From: Rubrivivax sp.
Lineage (GTDB): Bacteria > Pseudomonadota > Gammaproteobacteria > Burkholderiales > Burkholderiaceae
NCBI GenBank assembly: GCA_016790225.1
Contig: JAEUOZ010000002.1
Coordinates: forward strand, 124,001-188,000
Length of the DNA: 64,000 bases
Direction: 5' to 3'
Made by a program: the position numbers and the translations under genes. Position 1 is the stretch's first letter. Each line of letters begins with the position of its first letter. Below, in pieces: positions 35,039 to 43,089 of the stretch. The notes beneath the pieces are model-generated. The model was not told the DNA's origin. It saw only the letters and a list, made by a program, of their open reading frames with translations, and made no database searches.

Positions 35039-35908
35039 ATGAAGCGTCAACGTCTCACCCGCATGACCCTGGGCGCACTGCTGACCCTGGCGTCTGCCGC
35101 TGCCCTCGCCGCGGCGCCCGACTGGGCCAAGGTCCCGGCGACGAAGATCACCGTCTTCTACCCCGGCGCCTCGCCGATGGAGTGGATCACCAAGGGCAGT
35201 GAACACGGCGGTGCGCGGGCACTGCGCAAGGGCGAGACCTGCGCCAGCTGCCATCACGAAGAGACCGCCGACATGGGCAAGAAGCTGGTCAGCGGCCAGA
35301 AGCTCGAACCCAAGCCGATCAAGGGCAAGGTGCCCAGCATCCCCGTGCAGGTCCAGGCTGCCCACGACGGCGTCAATCTCTATCTGCGATTCAGCTGGAA
35401 ACAGCCACCCGGCGGTGCCGAGAAGATGGACAAGGACAACGCCGTCAAGCTGGCCCTGATGCTCGAGGACAACAAGGTCACGGGTGCCAACCTGTCCGGA
35501 TGCTGGGAAAGCTGCCACGCCGATGCCCGCACCATGCCCGATGCCAAGGACGACAAGAAGACCAAGTACGTCAAGGAAGGCGCGCTGGCAGGCGGCAAGT
35601 TCTACGACCTCATGCAATGGACCAGCAAGGGCGGCAAGTCGGACGGCCACGTGGCCGACCGGCGCGTGATGGAAGGCGGCAAGGCACTTCAGGATGCCAA
35701 GGGCGAGAGGAAGGGCGACGAGTGGAGCGTGGTCTTCACGCGCAAGCTCTCCGGCGGTGAGGGGGACGTCACGCTGGCCAGTGGCAAGACCGTCAACTTC
35801 GGCTTCGCGATACACGACGACCATGCCATCGGCCGCTTCCACCATGTCTCGCTGGGCTATACGCTCGGGCTCGACGTGAAGGCGGACATCAGCGCCAGCA
35901 AGCAGTGA
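35039..35908 (+). CDS. nirB: Cytochrome c-552 (NirB-type, ethylbenzene-dehydrogenase-like heme domain)
   Basis: 289 residues with a Sec signal peptide (cleaved near ALAAA). It has a normal heme site CASCH (68-72) and an unusual CWESCH (155-160), which is a CX3CH motif. The C-terminal part resembles the cytochrome c-552/DMSO-reductase-like heme-binding domain, with VNLYLRFSW and TVNFGFAIHDDHAIGR. The placement after nirS-nirT and the family agree with NirB, a di-heme periplasmic electron carrier. GAGAGG precedes the ATG. It overlaps the next gene by four bases. Confidence 0.82.
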   Translation: MKRQRLTRMTLGALLTLASAAALAAAPDWAKVPATKITVFYPGASPMEWITKGSEHGGARALRKGETCASCHHEETADMGKKLVSGQKLEPKPIKGKVPSIPVQVQAAHDGVNLYLRFSWKQPPGGAEKMDKDNAVKLALMLEDNKVTGANLSGCWESCHADARTMPDAKDDKKTKYVKEGALAGGKFYDLMQWTSKGGKSDGHVADRRVMEGGKALQDAKGERKGDEWSVVFTRKLSGGEGDVTLASGKTVNFGFAIHDDHAIGRFHHVSLGYTLGLDVKADISASKQ

Positions 35909-36243
35909 GACGGCGAAGACTCACCTTCGGCCTGTCACTGGCCTGGCTGGCGACGCTGCTGCCGCGGCGCGCGCTGTCAGAGGCGACACCAGCCGAGGTG
36001 CGGATGAAGGGAAATCTCTTCGTTCCCGAGTCAGTGACCATCCAACCGGGCACGAGCGTGCGCTGGATCAATGACGAGCGGCGCACGACGCACTCGGTTC
36101 TGTTTGCCCAGGAAGCGGGTCTCGAATCGGAGCGCCTGTTTCCCGGCGACAGCTGGACTCGGCGTTTTGACCAGCCAGGCCACTACCCGTACACCTGCGG
36201 GCCGCACCCGGAGATGAAGGGACTGATCATCGTGCAAGCGTGA
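35905..36243 (+). CDS. Periplasmic type I copper protein (plastocyanin/pseudoazurin-like cupredoxin)
   Basis: 112 residues from a GTG that overlaps the nirB stop (GTGA), so translation is coupled. An Arg-rich start and hydrophobic segment form the export signal. The copper ligands are complete: His63 (TTHSV), Cys98, His101 and Met104 in YTCGPHPEMKG. It is likely an electron donor to NirS or to the CuA subunit of the downstream reductase. Its end overlaps the convergent nirF-like gene by 17 bases. Confidence 0.88.
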   Translation: MRRRRLTFGLSLAWLATLLPRRALSEATPAEVRMKGNLFVPESVTIQPGTSVRWINDERRTTHSVLFAQEAGLESERLFPGDSWTRRFDQPGHYPYTCGPHPEMKGLIIVQA

Positions 36244-37357
36244 AGCTGCCCAGGACTTCACCCGACGCTTCACTCAGGACCTCGACTCGATCTGCATCGC
36301 CGGCCCCGCGGCTGAGCAACAGGACCTGCGTTCCATCGCGCCCCATCTCGAGCACGCTGACACCTTCACCTGGCCGGATGGGCCGGCCGACCGGCTGCAG
36401 CGTGCGCCTGTCCAGCGCCTGAACGTGGTCAGGCCTGCCCCTTGCATCCTGCACCGAGACCCACAGGTTCAGGGCGCCGGTGTGGCCATGCCACGCTTCA
36501 CTGACCCATGGCCACTGTGCCACCGGCGTCCAGCGACGCGCTTCGAGATCCACCCGCAGCAGCCGCGTGCCGGCCGGCAAAGACTGGACGAGCAGCAAAC
36601 GCCCCTGTTCATCGAACACGGCATGGCCCGGCAGGGGCAGCGTCACCGGTACGGCAAGGCTCGCCAGCTCACGCCGCACGTCCAGGTTGATCACCCGCAG
36701 CGCCTCTGCCTGCCTGGCTGCGCCCTGCGCCCCCGCGCTCACGCCCAGCGCATGCATGCCGATCGGATCGGCGATGACTTCAGCCAAGGGCTCGGGCAAG
36801 CGGATGCGCCGCACACCCAGGAAGCCGCGCATCGGCACACCTTCGCCCATGCGGAAGTCGTGCACCAGGCCTTCGTAGATCTCCTCGGCCCGCGGGTTGT
36901 ACGAGATCTCCCAGATCTCCGGCAGGTCCTGCAGAGCCACCAGAAAGCTGCGGCGCGCGGTCGCGTCGACCACGGCGCTGACCCGGGCTGTCAGCAGCCC
37001 GTCGCGCGAACGCAGGGCATGGGTCTGCAGCACGCGCCCTTCACGACTCAGGATCTGCAACACGGGCAGTTGCTCGTGCACCAGCAGCAGGTACAGGCCG
37101 TCGCCGCTGAGCACGCGCAGGCGCCAGGGACCTTCGCCGAGCTGCACCGGCGGGGCTGTGGACAGCCCCGTGTCGTGTCGCCACAGCCGACCCTTCGCAT
37201 CCAGCCAGAAGTGCTCGCGCAGGACTGGCGTGCCCGCCCCGCCCGAAGCCGGATGCTGCGCGGCCGCCCAAGGTGAACACCACCAGGGCAGCGCCCAGGC
37301 CCAACGGAGCAGGCCGCGCCGCGCGGACAGGCTCGTGAGGGGGCGCGGCAAAGTCAC
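36227..37357 (-). CDS. nirF: Cytochrome d1-domain beta-propeller protein, NirF-like
   Basis: 376 residues from GTG 37357, with a Tat/Sec-type N-terminus (SARRGLLRWAWALPWW). No CXXCH is present, unlike NirS or NirN, so NirF (a d1-heme maturation dehydrogenase) is the closest role. The stretches VSAVVDATARRSFLVALQDL, PEIWEISYNP, PGHAVFDEQGRLLLVQ and LEMGRDGTQVLLLSR fit d1-propeller blades, but identity to NirF is not high by eye. Its start lies 5 bases from the end of a 275-bp palindromic element, which may have displaced its ribosome-binding site. Pairs with ctaA on the same strand. Alternative: a NirN-like protein lacking heme c. Confidence 0.62.
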   Translation of the reverse strand: MTLPRPLTSLSARRGLLRWAWALPWWCSPWAAAQHPASGGAGTPVLREHFWLDAKGRLWRHDTGLSTAPPVQLGEGPWRLRVLSGDGLYLLLVHEQLPVLQILSREGRVLQTHALRSRDGLLTARVSAVVDATARRSFLVALQDLPEIWEISYNPRAEEIYEGLVHDFRMGEGVPMRGFLGVRRIRLPEPLAEVIADPIGMHALGVSAGAQGAARQAEALRVINLDVRRELASLAVPVTLPLPGHAVFDEQGRLLLVQSLPAGTRLLRVDLEARRWTPVAQWPWVSEAWHGHTGALNLWVSVQDARGRPDHVQALDRRTLQPVGRPIRPGEGVSVLEMGRDGTQVLLLSRGAGDADRVEVLSEASGEVLGSFTLAR

Positions 37358-37361
37358 TGGA

Positions 37362-37636
37362 CTAGGAGCGTGGGCGGCAGAAATCGGCACCCGCGTTGGG
37401 CTCGATTCGGGGCGAAGGCAAGGCGCGGCGCGCAGCCCGGGCTGGATGCCCGGGCAAGCGCTGCAACGCCGCATGCGCCCCGAATCGAGCCGAACCCGAA
37501 GGGCCGGGGTACCCAAGGCCGCTGGCGGTCGTTGCGTTGCTTGCGCGGGCGTCCAGCCCGCGCCGCGCCACGCGCCTACGCCAGTGGCCTTGGCCACCCC
37601 GGCGCGGGTGCCGATTTCTGCCGCCCACGCTCCTAG
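37362..37636. mobile_element. 275-bp MITE-like palindromic element with 34-bp perfect terminal inverted repeats
   Basis: The first 34 bases (37362-37395) are the exact reverse complement of the last 34 (37603-37636); the ends read CTAGGAGCGTGGGCGG. Inside are two further stems: a perfect 16-bp pair (37399-37414 with 37476-37491) and an imperfect 25-bp pair (about 37503-37527 with 37581-37605). There is no coding sequence; apparent frames read the palindrome on both strands. It fills almost the whole gap between ctaA and the nirF-like gene (4 and 16 bases remain). No target duplication is visible. A non-autonomous element moved in trans is the best explanation. Confidence 0.8.
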
Positions 37637-37652
37637 CCTCCGCTCGGCGCGC

Positions 37653-38561
37653 TCATGCGGGCTCTCGCACCGGCAGTGCCATTCCGCTGACTTCACGGCT
37701 TGGCGTCACGTCGCTCAAGGCACGGCCCGCGATCCAGGCCAGGCCCACGGCTGCGCTGAGGTTGTGCAGCAGTACCACGGCCAGGGTCGGACTCGCGATC
37801 AAGGCCCAGGTCCCCAGCAGAGCTTGCATGCCCAGCAGCGCCAGCAGGACCCGGCCTTCTGACCCAAGGCCTGCAGTGCGCAAGCTCAGGACCAGCCAGA
37901 ACGCCAGCGCGAAGGCGAGCACCGCCAGCAGCAGGTGCAGGATCGGTGCGACGCTGCCCGCACCAACACCGGCCGCACCGGACCAGGCACCGCTGGCGGC
38001 CTGCGCCAGCCACGCCAGCGCGGCCCAACGGGCACGCCGCCGGACCTGTGGTGTGCAGCTCCGGGGACCGGCCAGGCGTCGCACCAGCGTCCAGGCCAGC
38101 GCCAGCATCGAGAGGCCGCCCAGCAGGTTGCCCAGCATCGGCAGCCCTTGACGTGCGCCCGGCACGGCAATGCCCAGCGCCGAGAGGCCGATTGCGAGTG
38201 CCAGCAGGCCCCACAGGCTGCGCTTCAACACGGGCTCGCAGTCCGACGAGAGCGCCCGGCAGCGAATCAACATGACGATGATGACCAGCAGCGCCAGACT
38301 GGCCGAGGCGCGGTGCAAGCCGCGCACTGCCGTTTCGGCCGCAGCAGGCAGGGCCGCTGCTGCGACGCGCTGCGCCACCGGCCCCTGCACCAGCCGGCAG
38401 GTGGGCCACTCCGGGCAGGCCACGCGCGCCTGCGACAAGCGAAGTGCCGCGCTGGAGGCCACCACCAGCAGCATCAGACAGGCACAGACCCAGGCCCAGC
38501 GCCTGAGTCCACGCCGCCGTGCCGCGCACCGCGCGTCTGGAGAGTCTGCATCGTCACTCAT
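37653..38561 (-). CDS. ctaA: Heme A synthase-like protein (short CtaA/Cox15)
   Basis: 302 residues with 7-8 transmembrane helices. It has one Cys pair (CPEWPTC, about 53-59) as in Cox15, and three of the expected heme His in RGLHRASAS, PILHLLLAV and LLHNLSAAVG. It is shorter than the second Cox15 in the window (48591) and lacks the second Cys pair. The divergent position to the heme-copper reductase operon, sharing an FNR-type box, suggests it supplies heme A (or As) for that enzyme. The start at 38561 avoids a Pro-rich upstream extension. Confidence 0.75.
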   Translation of the reverse strand: MSDDADSPDARCAARRRGLRRWAWVCACLMLLVVASSAALRLSQARVACPEWPTCRLVQGPVAQRVAAAALPAAAETAVRGLHRASASLALLVIIVMLIRCRALSSDCEPVLKRSLWGLLALAIGLSALGIAVPGARQGLPMLGNLLGGLSMLALAWTLVRRLAGPRSCTPQVRRRARWAALAWLAQAASGAWSGAAGVGAGSVAPILHLLLAVLAFALAFWLVLSLRTAGLGSEGRVLLALLGMQALLGTWALIASPTLAVVLLHNLSAAVGLAWIAGRALSDVTPSREVSGMALPVREPA

Positions 38562-38630
38562 GTGGTGAGCCGGATGTTGCGGCAGGCAGCTGGGCAGGGG
38601 AAGCCTTTTCAGGCGTGGCCTGCGCAAAGC

Positions 38631-38644
38631 TTGAACTGGTTCAT
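38631..38644. promoter_or_regulatory. FNR/Dnr-type box between ctaA and the heme-copper reductase operon
   Basis: TTGAACTGGTTCAT, one mismatch from a perfect palindrome and the same core as the boxes at 32490 and 50883. It lies 70 bases from the ctaA start and 128 bases from the first gene of the reductase operon, so it could serve both directions. Confidence 0.72.
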
Positions 38645-38771
38645 TTCCGCGCGCGGTTTTCGAACCACAGAATGATTTCCAGCCAGAGCATCGGATGGTT
38701 CGCAGTCACGCCGCGCTGCGCCGCCTGCTGTTCCGCGCTGTTTGCCTGGCTGGCCACATGAGGAGAAGACG

Positions 38772-38930
38772 ATGAGCCCGTCCCCGGACGACAACGATCA
38801 AGACGTGCCCTGGATGCAGCAGCTGCTGGACAACCCCTTCCTGCTGCTGTTCCTTGGCGTTATGGTTCCCATGATTCTGTACACCGCCTGGGGCGTCTGG
38901 GACATCCTGACGCTGCCGATGGCCAAGTGA
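38772..38930 (+). CDS. Small single-pass subunit opening the heme-copper reductase operon
   Basis: 52 residues. Charged N-terminus (MSPSPDDNDQDVPWMQQLLD) then one transmembrane helix (about 23-43, LLLFLGVMVPMILYTAWGVW). AGGAG precedes the ATG. It lies 16 bases before the CuA subunit gene. Small one-helix subunits accompany B-family and related heme-copper enzymes, which is the likely role. No homolog can be named. Confidence 0.75.
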   Translation: MSPSPDDNDQDVPWMQQLLDNPFLLLFLGVMVPMILYTAWGVWDILTLPMAK

Positions 38931-38946
38931 GCGAAGGAGACCCCGC

Positions 38947-39486
38947 ATGAGTGCCATCCTCCCTCCGTCAGAACGCCTCTGGTACAAGCACCCGATCGAC
39001 CGCGTCGAAGGCACGTGGATCGTCATCGCGCTCATCTGGTGCCTCATCATGTTCTTCATGATGATCGGCTGGCACATCTGGGGCAAACAGAACCTCAGCA
39101 CCGAGACCTACCGGACAACGCCCGAACTCTTCATGACGAAGACGCAGGCGATGGTGGACAAGTACACGGTCCGCACCGAGACCGAAGAGAAGATCCCTGT
39201 GGTCAAGCCGCCGCCGGGCAGCGACGTCTACATGCTGGCCCGCCTGTGGGCCTTCTACCCGATCCTCGAACTGGAGAAGGACAAGACCTACCGACTGCAC
39301 CTGACGGCGATGGACTACAACCACGGCTTCTCGCTGCAGCCGGCCAACATCAACATCCAGATGGTGCCCGGCTTCGAGCACGTGGTGACGGTCACTCCCA
39401 ATCAGAGCGGGACCTACTCGGTCGTCTGCAACGAGTTCTGCGGCATCGGCCACCACAAGATGGTGGGTCGCATCTACGTCAAGTGA
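38947..39486 (+). CDS. Heme-copper reductase subunit II with CuA centre
   Basis: 179 residues, one N-terminal anchor (about 24-43), then a cupredoxin domain outside the membrane. The CuA ligands are all present: His126 (DYNHGFS), Cys161, Glu163, Cys165, His169 and Met172 in CNEFCGIGHHKM. The short single-anchor form is that of ba3-type and eNOR-type subunit II, not the two-helix A-type. It accepts electrons from cytochrome c or the cupredoxin encoded nearby. Good GAAGGAG site. Confidence 0.92.
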   Translation: MSAILPPSERLWYKHPIDRVEGTWIVIALIWCLIMFFMMIGWHIWGKQNLSTETYRTTPELFMTKTQAMVDKYTVRTETEEKIPVVKPPPGSDVYMLARLWAFYPILELEKDKTYRLHLTAMDYNHGFSLQPANINIQMVPGFEHVVTVTPNQSGTYSVVCNEFCGIGHHKMVGRIYVK

Positions 39487-39496
39487 GGAGGACGAG

Positions 39497-41191
39497 ATGA
39501 GCACCACTTACCGCACCTGCCCGCGCAGCGGGCTGCAGTTCGAGAAGAACGCCGAAGCCCTGATGAAGGCCAACGCGTTTGTCGCCGTGGTCTGGCTGCT
39601 GATCGGCGGTCTGCTGGCCATCGGCGTGGTGATGACGCGCTGGCCGGCCTTCCGCTGGCTCGAGGCCGACACCTTCTACCAGGTGTTGACGGCGCATGGC
39701 ATCGACATGCTGATCTTCTGGATCATCTTCTTCGAGGTGGCGATCCTCTACTTCGCCAGTTCCACGCTGCTGCGCTGTCGAATCGCCACGCCCAAGGTCG
39801 CCTGGCTCGCCTTCGCGCTGATGCTGATCGGCTCCGTGCTGAACAACGTGACGGTACTGAGCGGCGCATCCAGCGTGATGATGACGAGCTACGTTCCGAT
39901 GATGGCCGAGCCCAACTTCTACCTGGGCCTGATCCTCTTCGCCGTGGGCGCGCTGATCGCGTGTTTCGTCTTCTTCGGCACGCTCGTCGTCGCCAGGAGG
40001 GAGAAGACCTATGAAGGCTCGGTGCCGCTGGTCACCTTCGGCGCCATCACTGCGGCCATCATCGCGGTCTTCACGATCAGCTCGGGCGCCATCATCCTGA
40101 TACCGACCTGGCTCATGTCGCTGGGTGTGGTCAAGGAAGTGGATGCGCTGGTCTACCGCACCATCTGGTGGGCTTTCGGGCACAGCTCGCAGCAGATCAA
40201 CGTGGCCGCGCACATCTCCGTGTGGTACCTGGTGGCGGCGATCGCCTTCGGCGCGAAGCCCATGAGCGAACGCGTCAGCCGTACGGCCTTCCTGCTCTAC
40301 ATCCTGTTCCTGCAGCTGGCCAGTGCCCACCACCTGCTGGCGGACCCCGGTCTGTCGACGGGCTGGAAGGTCGTCAACACCAGCTACTTCATGTACTTCG
40401 CGGTGCTGGCCTCGATGCTGCACGGGCTGACGATCCCGGGTGCGATGGAAGTCGCACAGCGCCAGAAGGGCTTCACCAAGGGCCTGTTCGAATGGCTTCG
40501 CAAGGCGCCCTGGGGCAACCCGACCTTTGCCGGCGTCTTCATCTCGATCATCGGCTTCGGCTTCCTGGGCGGCATCTCGGGCGTGATGATGGGCACCGAG
40601 CAGCTCAACATGATCATCCACAACACGATCTATGTCCCGGGCCACTTCCACGCCACGGTGGTGATCGGCACGACGCTGACCTTCATGGCCCTGACCTACT
40701 ACCTGATTCCCGTGCTGTTCAAGCGCGAGATGATCGCCCCGAGCCTGGCCCGGCTGCAGCCGTACCTCTTCGGCTTCTCGATGTACGCCTTCGCGCTGGT
40801 CATGATGGGCGCCGGCACGCTGGGTGTTTCGCGGCGTCACTGGGACATGGCCTTCCAGGGCGCAGCACTCGCGTACGAGTGGCCGGGCGCGGCCTACCTG
40901 ATGATGGGTCTGGTTGGACTGACCGGCATCGTGGCCATCGTCGGGGGCGCGCTGTACATCTACATCACCGTCGGCTCGCTGCTGTGGGGCCGCAAGCTCG
41001 ACAGCGGCGCAGAGAGCGCGAAGTTCACTCCGGTTCCCCGCGCGGCGCCGACCGTGGTCGCGCAGAGCTACGGCTCGATGGGCTTCGCCGCCCCCGGCAC
41101 CTTCTCGCTGGCGATGGTCTTCCTGGTGGCCTTCGTGCTGTATTACTTCATCAACTGGAAGTACCTGTCCACCCTGTGGGGCTTGAGCTGA
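39497..41191 (+). CDS. Heme-copper reductase subunit I, eNOR-like (active-site Tyr replaced by Gln)
   Basis: 564 residues, about 13 helices. Low-spin heme His67 (TAHGIDM) and His385, high-spin heme His383 (GHFHATV), CuB His229, His278 and His279 (SAHHLLADPG). In O2 reductases the first CuB His starts HPEVY, with a cross-linked Tyr four residues on; here it reads HSSQQ, so Gln233 stands at the Tyr position. Loss of this Tyr is the hallmark of NO-reducing family members, and Gln is what I recall for eNOR. NO reduction fits the adjacent nirS. Together with CuA subunit II and heme A synthesis genes this points to eNOR. A genuine oxidase is unlikely but not excluded. Confidence 0.88.
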   Translation: MSTTYRTCPRSGLQFEKNAEALMKANAFVAVVWLLIGGLLAIGVVMTRWPAFRWLEADTFYQVLTAHGIDMLIFWIIFFEVAILYFASSTLLRCRIATPKVAWLAFALMLIGSVLNNVTVLSGASSVMMTSYVPMMAEPNFYLGLILFAVGALIACFVFFGTLVVARREKTYEGSVPLVTFGAITAAIIAVFTISSGAIILIPTWLMSLGVVKEVDALVYRTIWWAFGHSSQQINVAAHISVWYLVAAIAFGAKPMSERVSRTAFLLYILFLQLASAHHLLADPGLSTGWKVVNTSYFMYFAVLASMLHGLTIPGAMEVAQRQKGFTKGLFEWLRKAPWGNPTFAGVFISIIGFGFLGGISGVMMGTEQLNMIIHNTIYVPGHFHATVVIGTTLTFMALTYYLIPVLFKREMIAPSLARLQPYLFGFSMYAFALVMMGAGTLGVSRRHWDMAFQGAALAYEWPGAAYLMMGLVGLTGIVAIVGGALYIYITVGSLLWGRKLDSGAESAKFTPVPRAAPTVVAQSYGSMGFAAPGTFSLAMVFLVAFVLYYFINWKYLSTLWGLS

Positions 41192-41207
41192 TCGAGGAGC
41201 GGCGATC

Positions 41208-42125
41208 ATGAACTCCACCTCCTCCGTCGCACCGCAAGCGGCCATCGGCATGGCCGCACGGGTCAGGCTGGTGCTGTCTGTCTTCAAGCTGCGCATCGCC
41301 ACGCTGATCATGATCACGGCCCTGGGAGGCGTGGCCGTGGTCCAGGATGGCGCGGCGACGCTGTCCCAGGTGCTCGTCCTGGCGCTGTGCGTGCTGGTGG
41401 CGGCCGGCAGTGCCGGCGGCATCAACCAGTTCGCCGAAGCCGGCAGCGATCGCCTGATGGCCCGCACGAGGGGCCGCGCCTTTGCCAGCGGCGCCCTGCC
41501 GCGCAACTCAGCGTGGCTGTTAGGCATCCTCAGCCTCGGTGTGGGCGCGGTGGCGGTGTGCGCCTGGTGGGTCAATGGCACCGCGGCGTTCTTCGTCGGG
41601 CTGGGCGCCTTCACCTACGCCGGCATCTACACGCTGGGACTGAAACGCCGCACGGCGTGGAACATCGTGATCGGCGGCCTGTCGGGCAGTTTTGCGGTGC
41701 TCGCCGGTGCCGCGACGGCCAGCCCGGCCATCCCGCCCGCTGCCTGGGTTCTGGCGCTGGTGCTGTTCCTGTGGACGCCGCCCCATTTCTGGAGCCTGGC
41801 CATCGCCAGCGAAGCGGAATACCGCGCGGCGGGCGTGCCGATGCTGCCGGTGGTGGTCGGCGCGCAGAGGGCAGCTCACATCGTGCATGCCAGCACCTGG
41901 ATGCTGGTCGCCTCGACACTGCTGCTGCTGCCCTTCGTGATGGTCCATGGCGCCGGTTGGCCCGTTGCGGCAGGGGCCATCGGTGGCGGCGTGGTCTTCC
42001 TGCGCAAGACTGCTGCGCTGCGCCGCGCGCCGAGCCGCAAGACGGCCCTGGCGGCCTTCTTCGCCTCGATGCTGCAGCTCAGCGTGCTGCTCGCGGGGGT
42101 GGCTCTCGATGCTGCGATCCGTTGA
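41208..42125 (+). CDS. ctaB: Protoheme IX farnesyltransferase (heme O synthase)
   Basis: 305 residues, UbiA-type prenyltransferase with about nine helices. First Asp-rich motif NQFAEAGSDRLMARTRGR (variant of NxxxDxxxD...MxRTxxRP) and second region GLKRRTAWNIVIGG. It farnesylates heme B to heme O, the precursor of heme A, and with the two Cox15 genes indicates that the reductase uses an a-type heme. GAGGAG precedes the start. It overlaps the next gene. Confidence 0.93.
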   Translation: MNSTSSVAPQAAIGMAARVRLVLSVFKLRIATLIMITALGGVAVVQDGAATLSQVLVLALCVLVAAGSAGGINQFAEAGSDRLMARTRGRAFASGALPRNSAWLLGILSLGVGAVAVCAWWVNGTAAFFVGLGAFTYAGIYTLGLKRRTAWNIVIGGLSGSFAVLAGAATASPAIPPAAWVLALVLFLWTPPHFWSLAIASEAEYRAAGVPMLPVVVGAQRAAHIVHASTWMLVASTLLLLPFVMVHGAGWPVAAGAIGGGVVFLRKTAALRRAPSRKTALAAFFASMLQLSVLLAGVALDAAIR

Positions 42126-43089
42126 TGCGCCAGCGGCCAGGCCCCGCCCCACGGCCCCCGGCCGACACAGGGCTTCGGGCCGCTGTCGCCTGAGCCTGAT
42201 CGCTGTGCTGCTGGCGTGCGCCTGGCTGCTGCCGGGCACGGCCCGCGCCGCAGCGCAGGGCGATCAGGCCCCCAGCGCCGTGGTCGAGCGACAGCCCGGC
42301 CAGGTGCCGCGGCTGGACGAGCAGGCAGCCCTGGCCCTGGCGCAGGCCGCCATCGGCCGTCAGATCCCCGATCTGATGCTGCTCGATGGCCGTGGTGATC
42401 CCGTGCGACTGGCTTCCTTCAGCGGCAAGCCGCTGCTGGTGAGCTTCATCTACACGGGATGCTTCCAGGTGTGCCCCACGCAGACCCGGGCGCTGCAGGA
42501 AGCCGTGCGTGGCCTGCAGCGCATGCTGGGGGAACACCAGTTCAACGTGGTCAGCATCGGCTTCAATCAGCCTTTCGATTCCCCTGACGCGATGCGCTCG
42601 TTTGCGCGCCAGCACCGCATCCAGGCATCCAACTGGGCCTTCCTGAGTCCGCCCAAGGATGCGGTTCAGCCGCTGACACGGACCTTCGGCTTCAGCTACG
42701 TGCAGACGCCTGCCGGCTTCGATCATGTGCTGGGCGTCACCGTGGTCGATGCGGCGGGCCGGATCCATGAGCAGATCCTGGGCGACAAGCTGCGGGCTGA
42801 GCAGCTGGGCCGACCCCTGCGCCAGTTGCTGCTGGAGACGCCCCTGCCCTCCGTGCCGGTCTCCACCTTGTCTGCCGTGGTCGAGCGCGTGCGCATCCTG
42901 TGCACCGTCTACGACCCCGACACCGGCGAGTACCGCTACGACTGGAAGCTGATCTACGAGCTGATCGGCGGCTCGCTGTTCTTCGGCAGCGTGCTGATCT
43001 ACGGACTGCTGGAATGGCGGTCGCGCCGGCGCACGGCGCGCCAGTCATCATGTCAAGCATCGGCGCCGGACTTGAATCCCCAGGGCTGA
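42109..43089 (+). CDS. Sco1/SenC-like copper chaperone with C-terminal membrane anchor
   Basis: 326 residues, overlapping the end of ctaB by 17 bases. N-terminal signal or anchor (about 28-47), thioredoxin-fold Sco domain about 82-240 with CFQVC (Cys118, Cys122) and His206 in GFDHVLG, the copper ligands. A C-terminal extension carries an additional helix (about 291-306, LFFGSVLIYGLLEW), which is unusual for Sco. It likely assembles CuA of subunit II. The end overlaps the next gene by 40 bases. Confidence 0.87.
   Translation: MLRSVDAPAARPRPTAPGRHRASGRCRLSLIAVLLACAWLLPGTARAAAQGDQAPSAVVERQPGQVPRLDEQAALALAQAAIGRQIPDLMLLDGRGDPVRLASFSGKPLLVSFIYTGCFQVCPTQTRALQEAVRGLQRMLGEHQFNVVSIGFNQPFDSPDAMRSFARQHRIQASNWAFLSPPKDAVQPLTRTFGFSYVQTPAGFDHVLGVTVVDAAGRIHEQILGDKLRAEQLGRPLRQLLLETPLPSVPVSTLSAVVERVRILCTVYDPDTGEYRYDWKLIYELIGGSLFFGSVLIYGLLEWRSRRRTARQSSCQASAPDLNPQG

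Noticed and set aside
37362..37636. Two overlapping 88-residue frames on opposite strands with the same first residues
   Set aside because: They arise because the element is a palindrome; there is no ribosome-binding site or family similarity.
39497..41191. Annotation as an ordinary cytochrome c oxidase subunit I
   Set aside because: The Tyr essential for O2 reduction is replaced by Gln and the gene is in a nitrite-reduction island.
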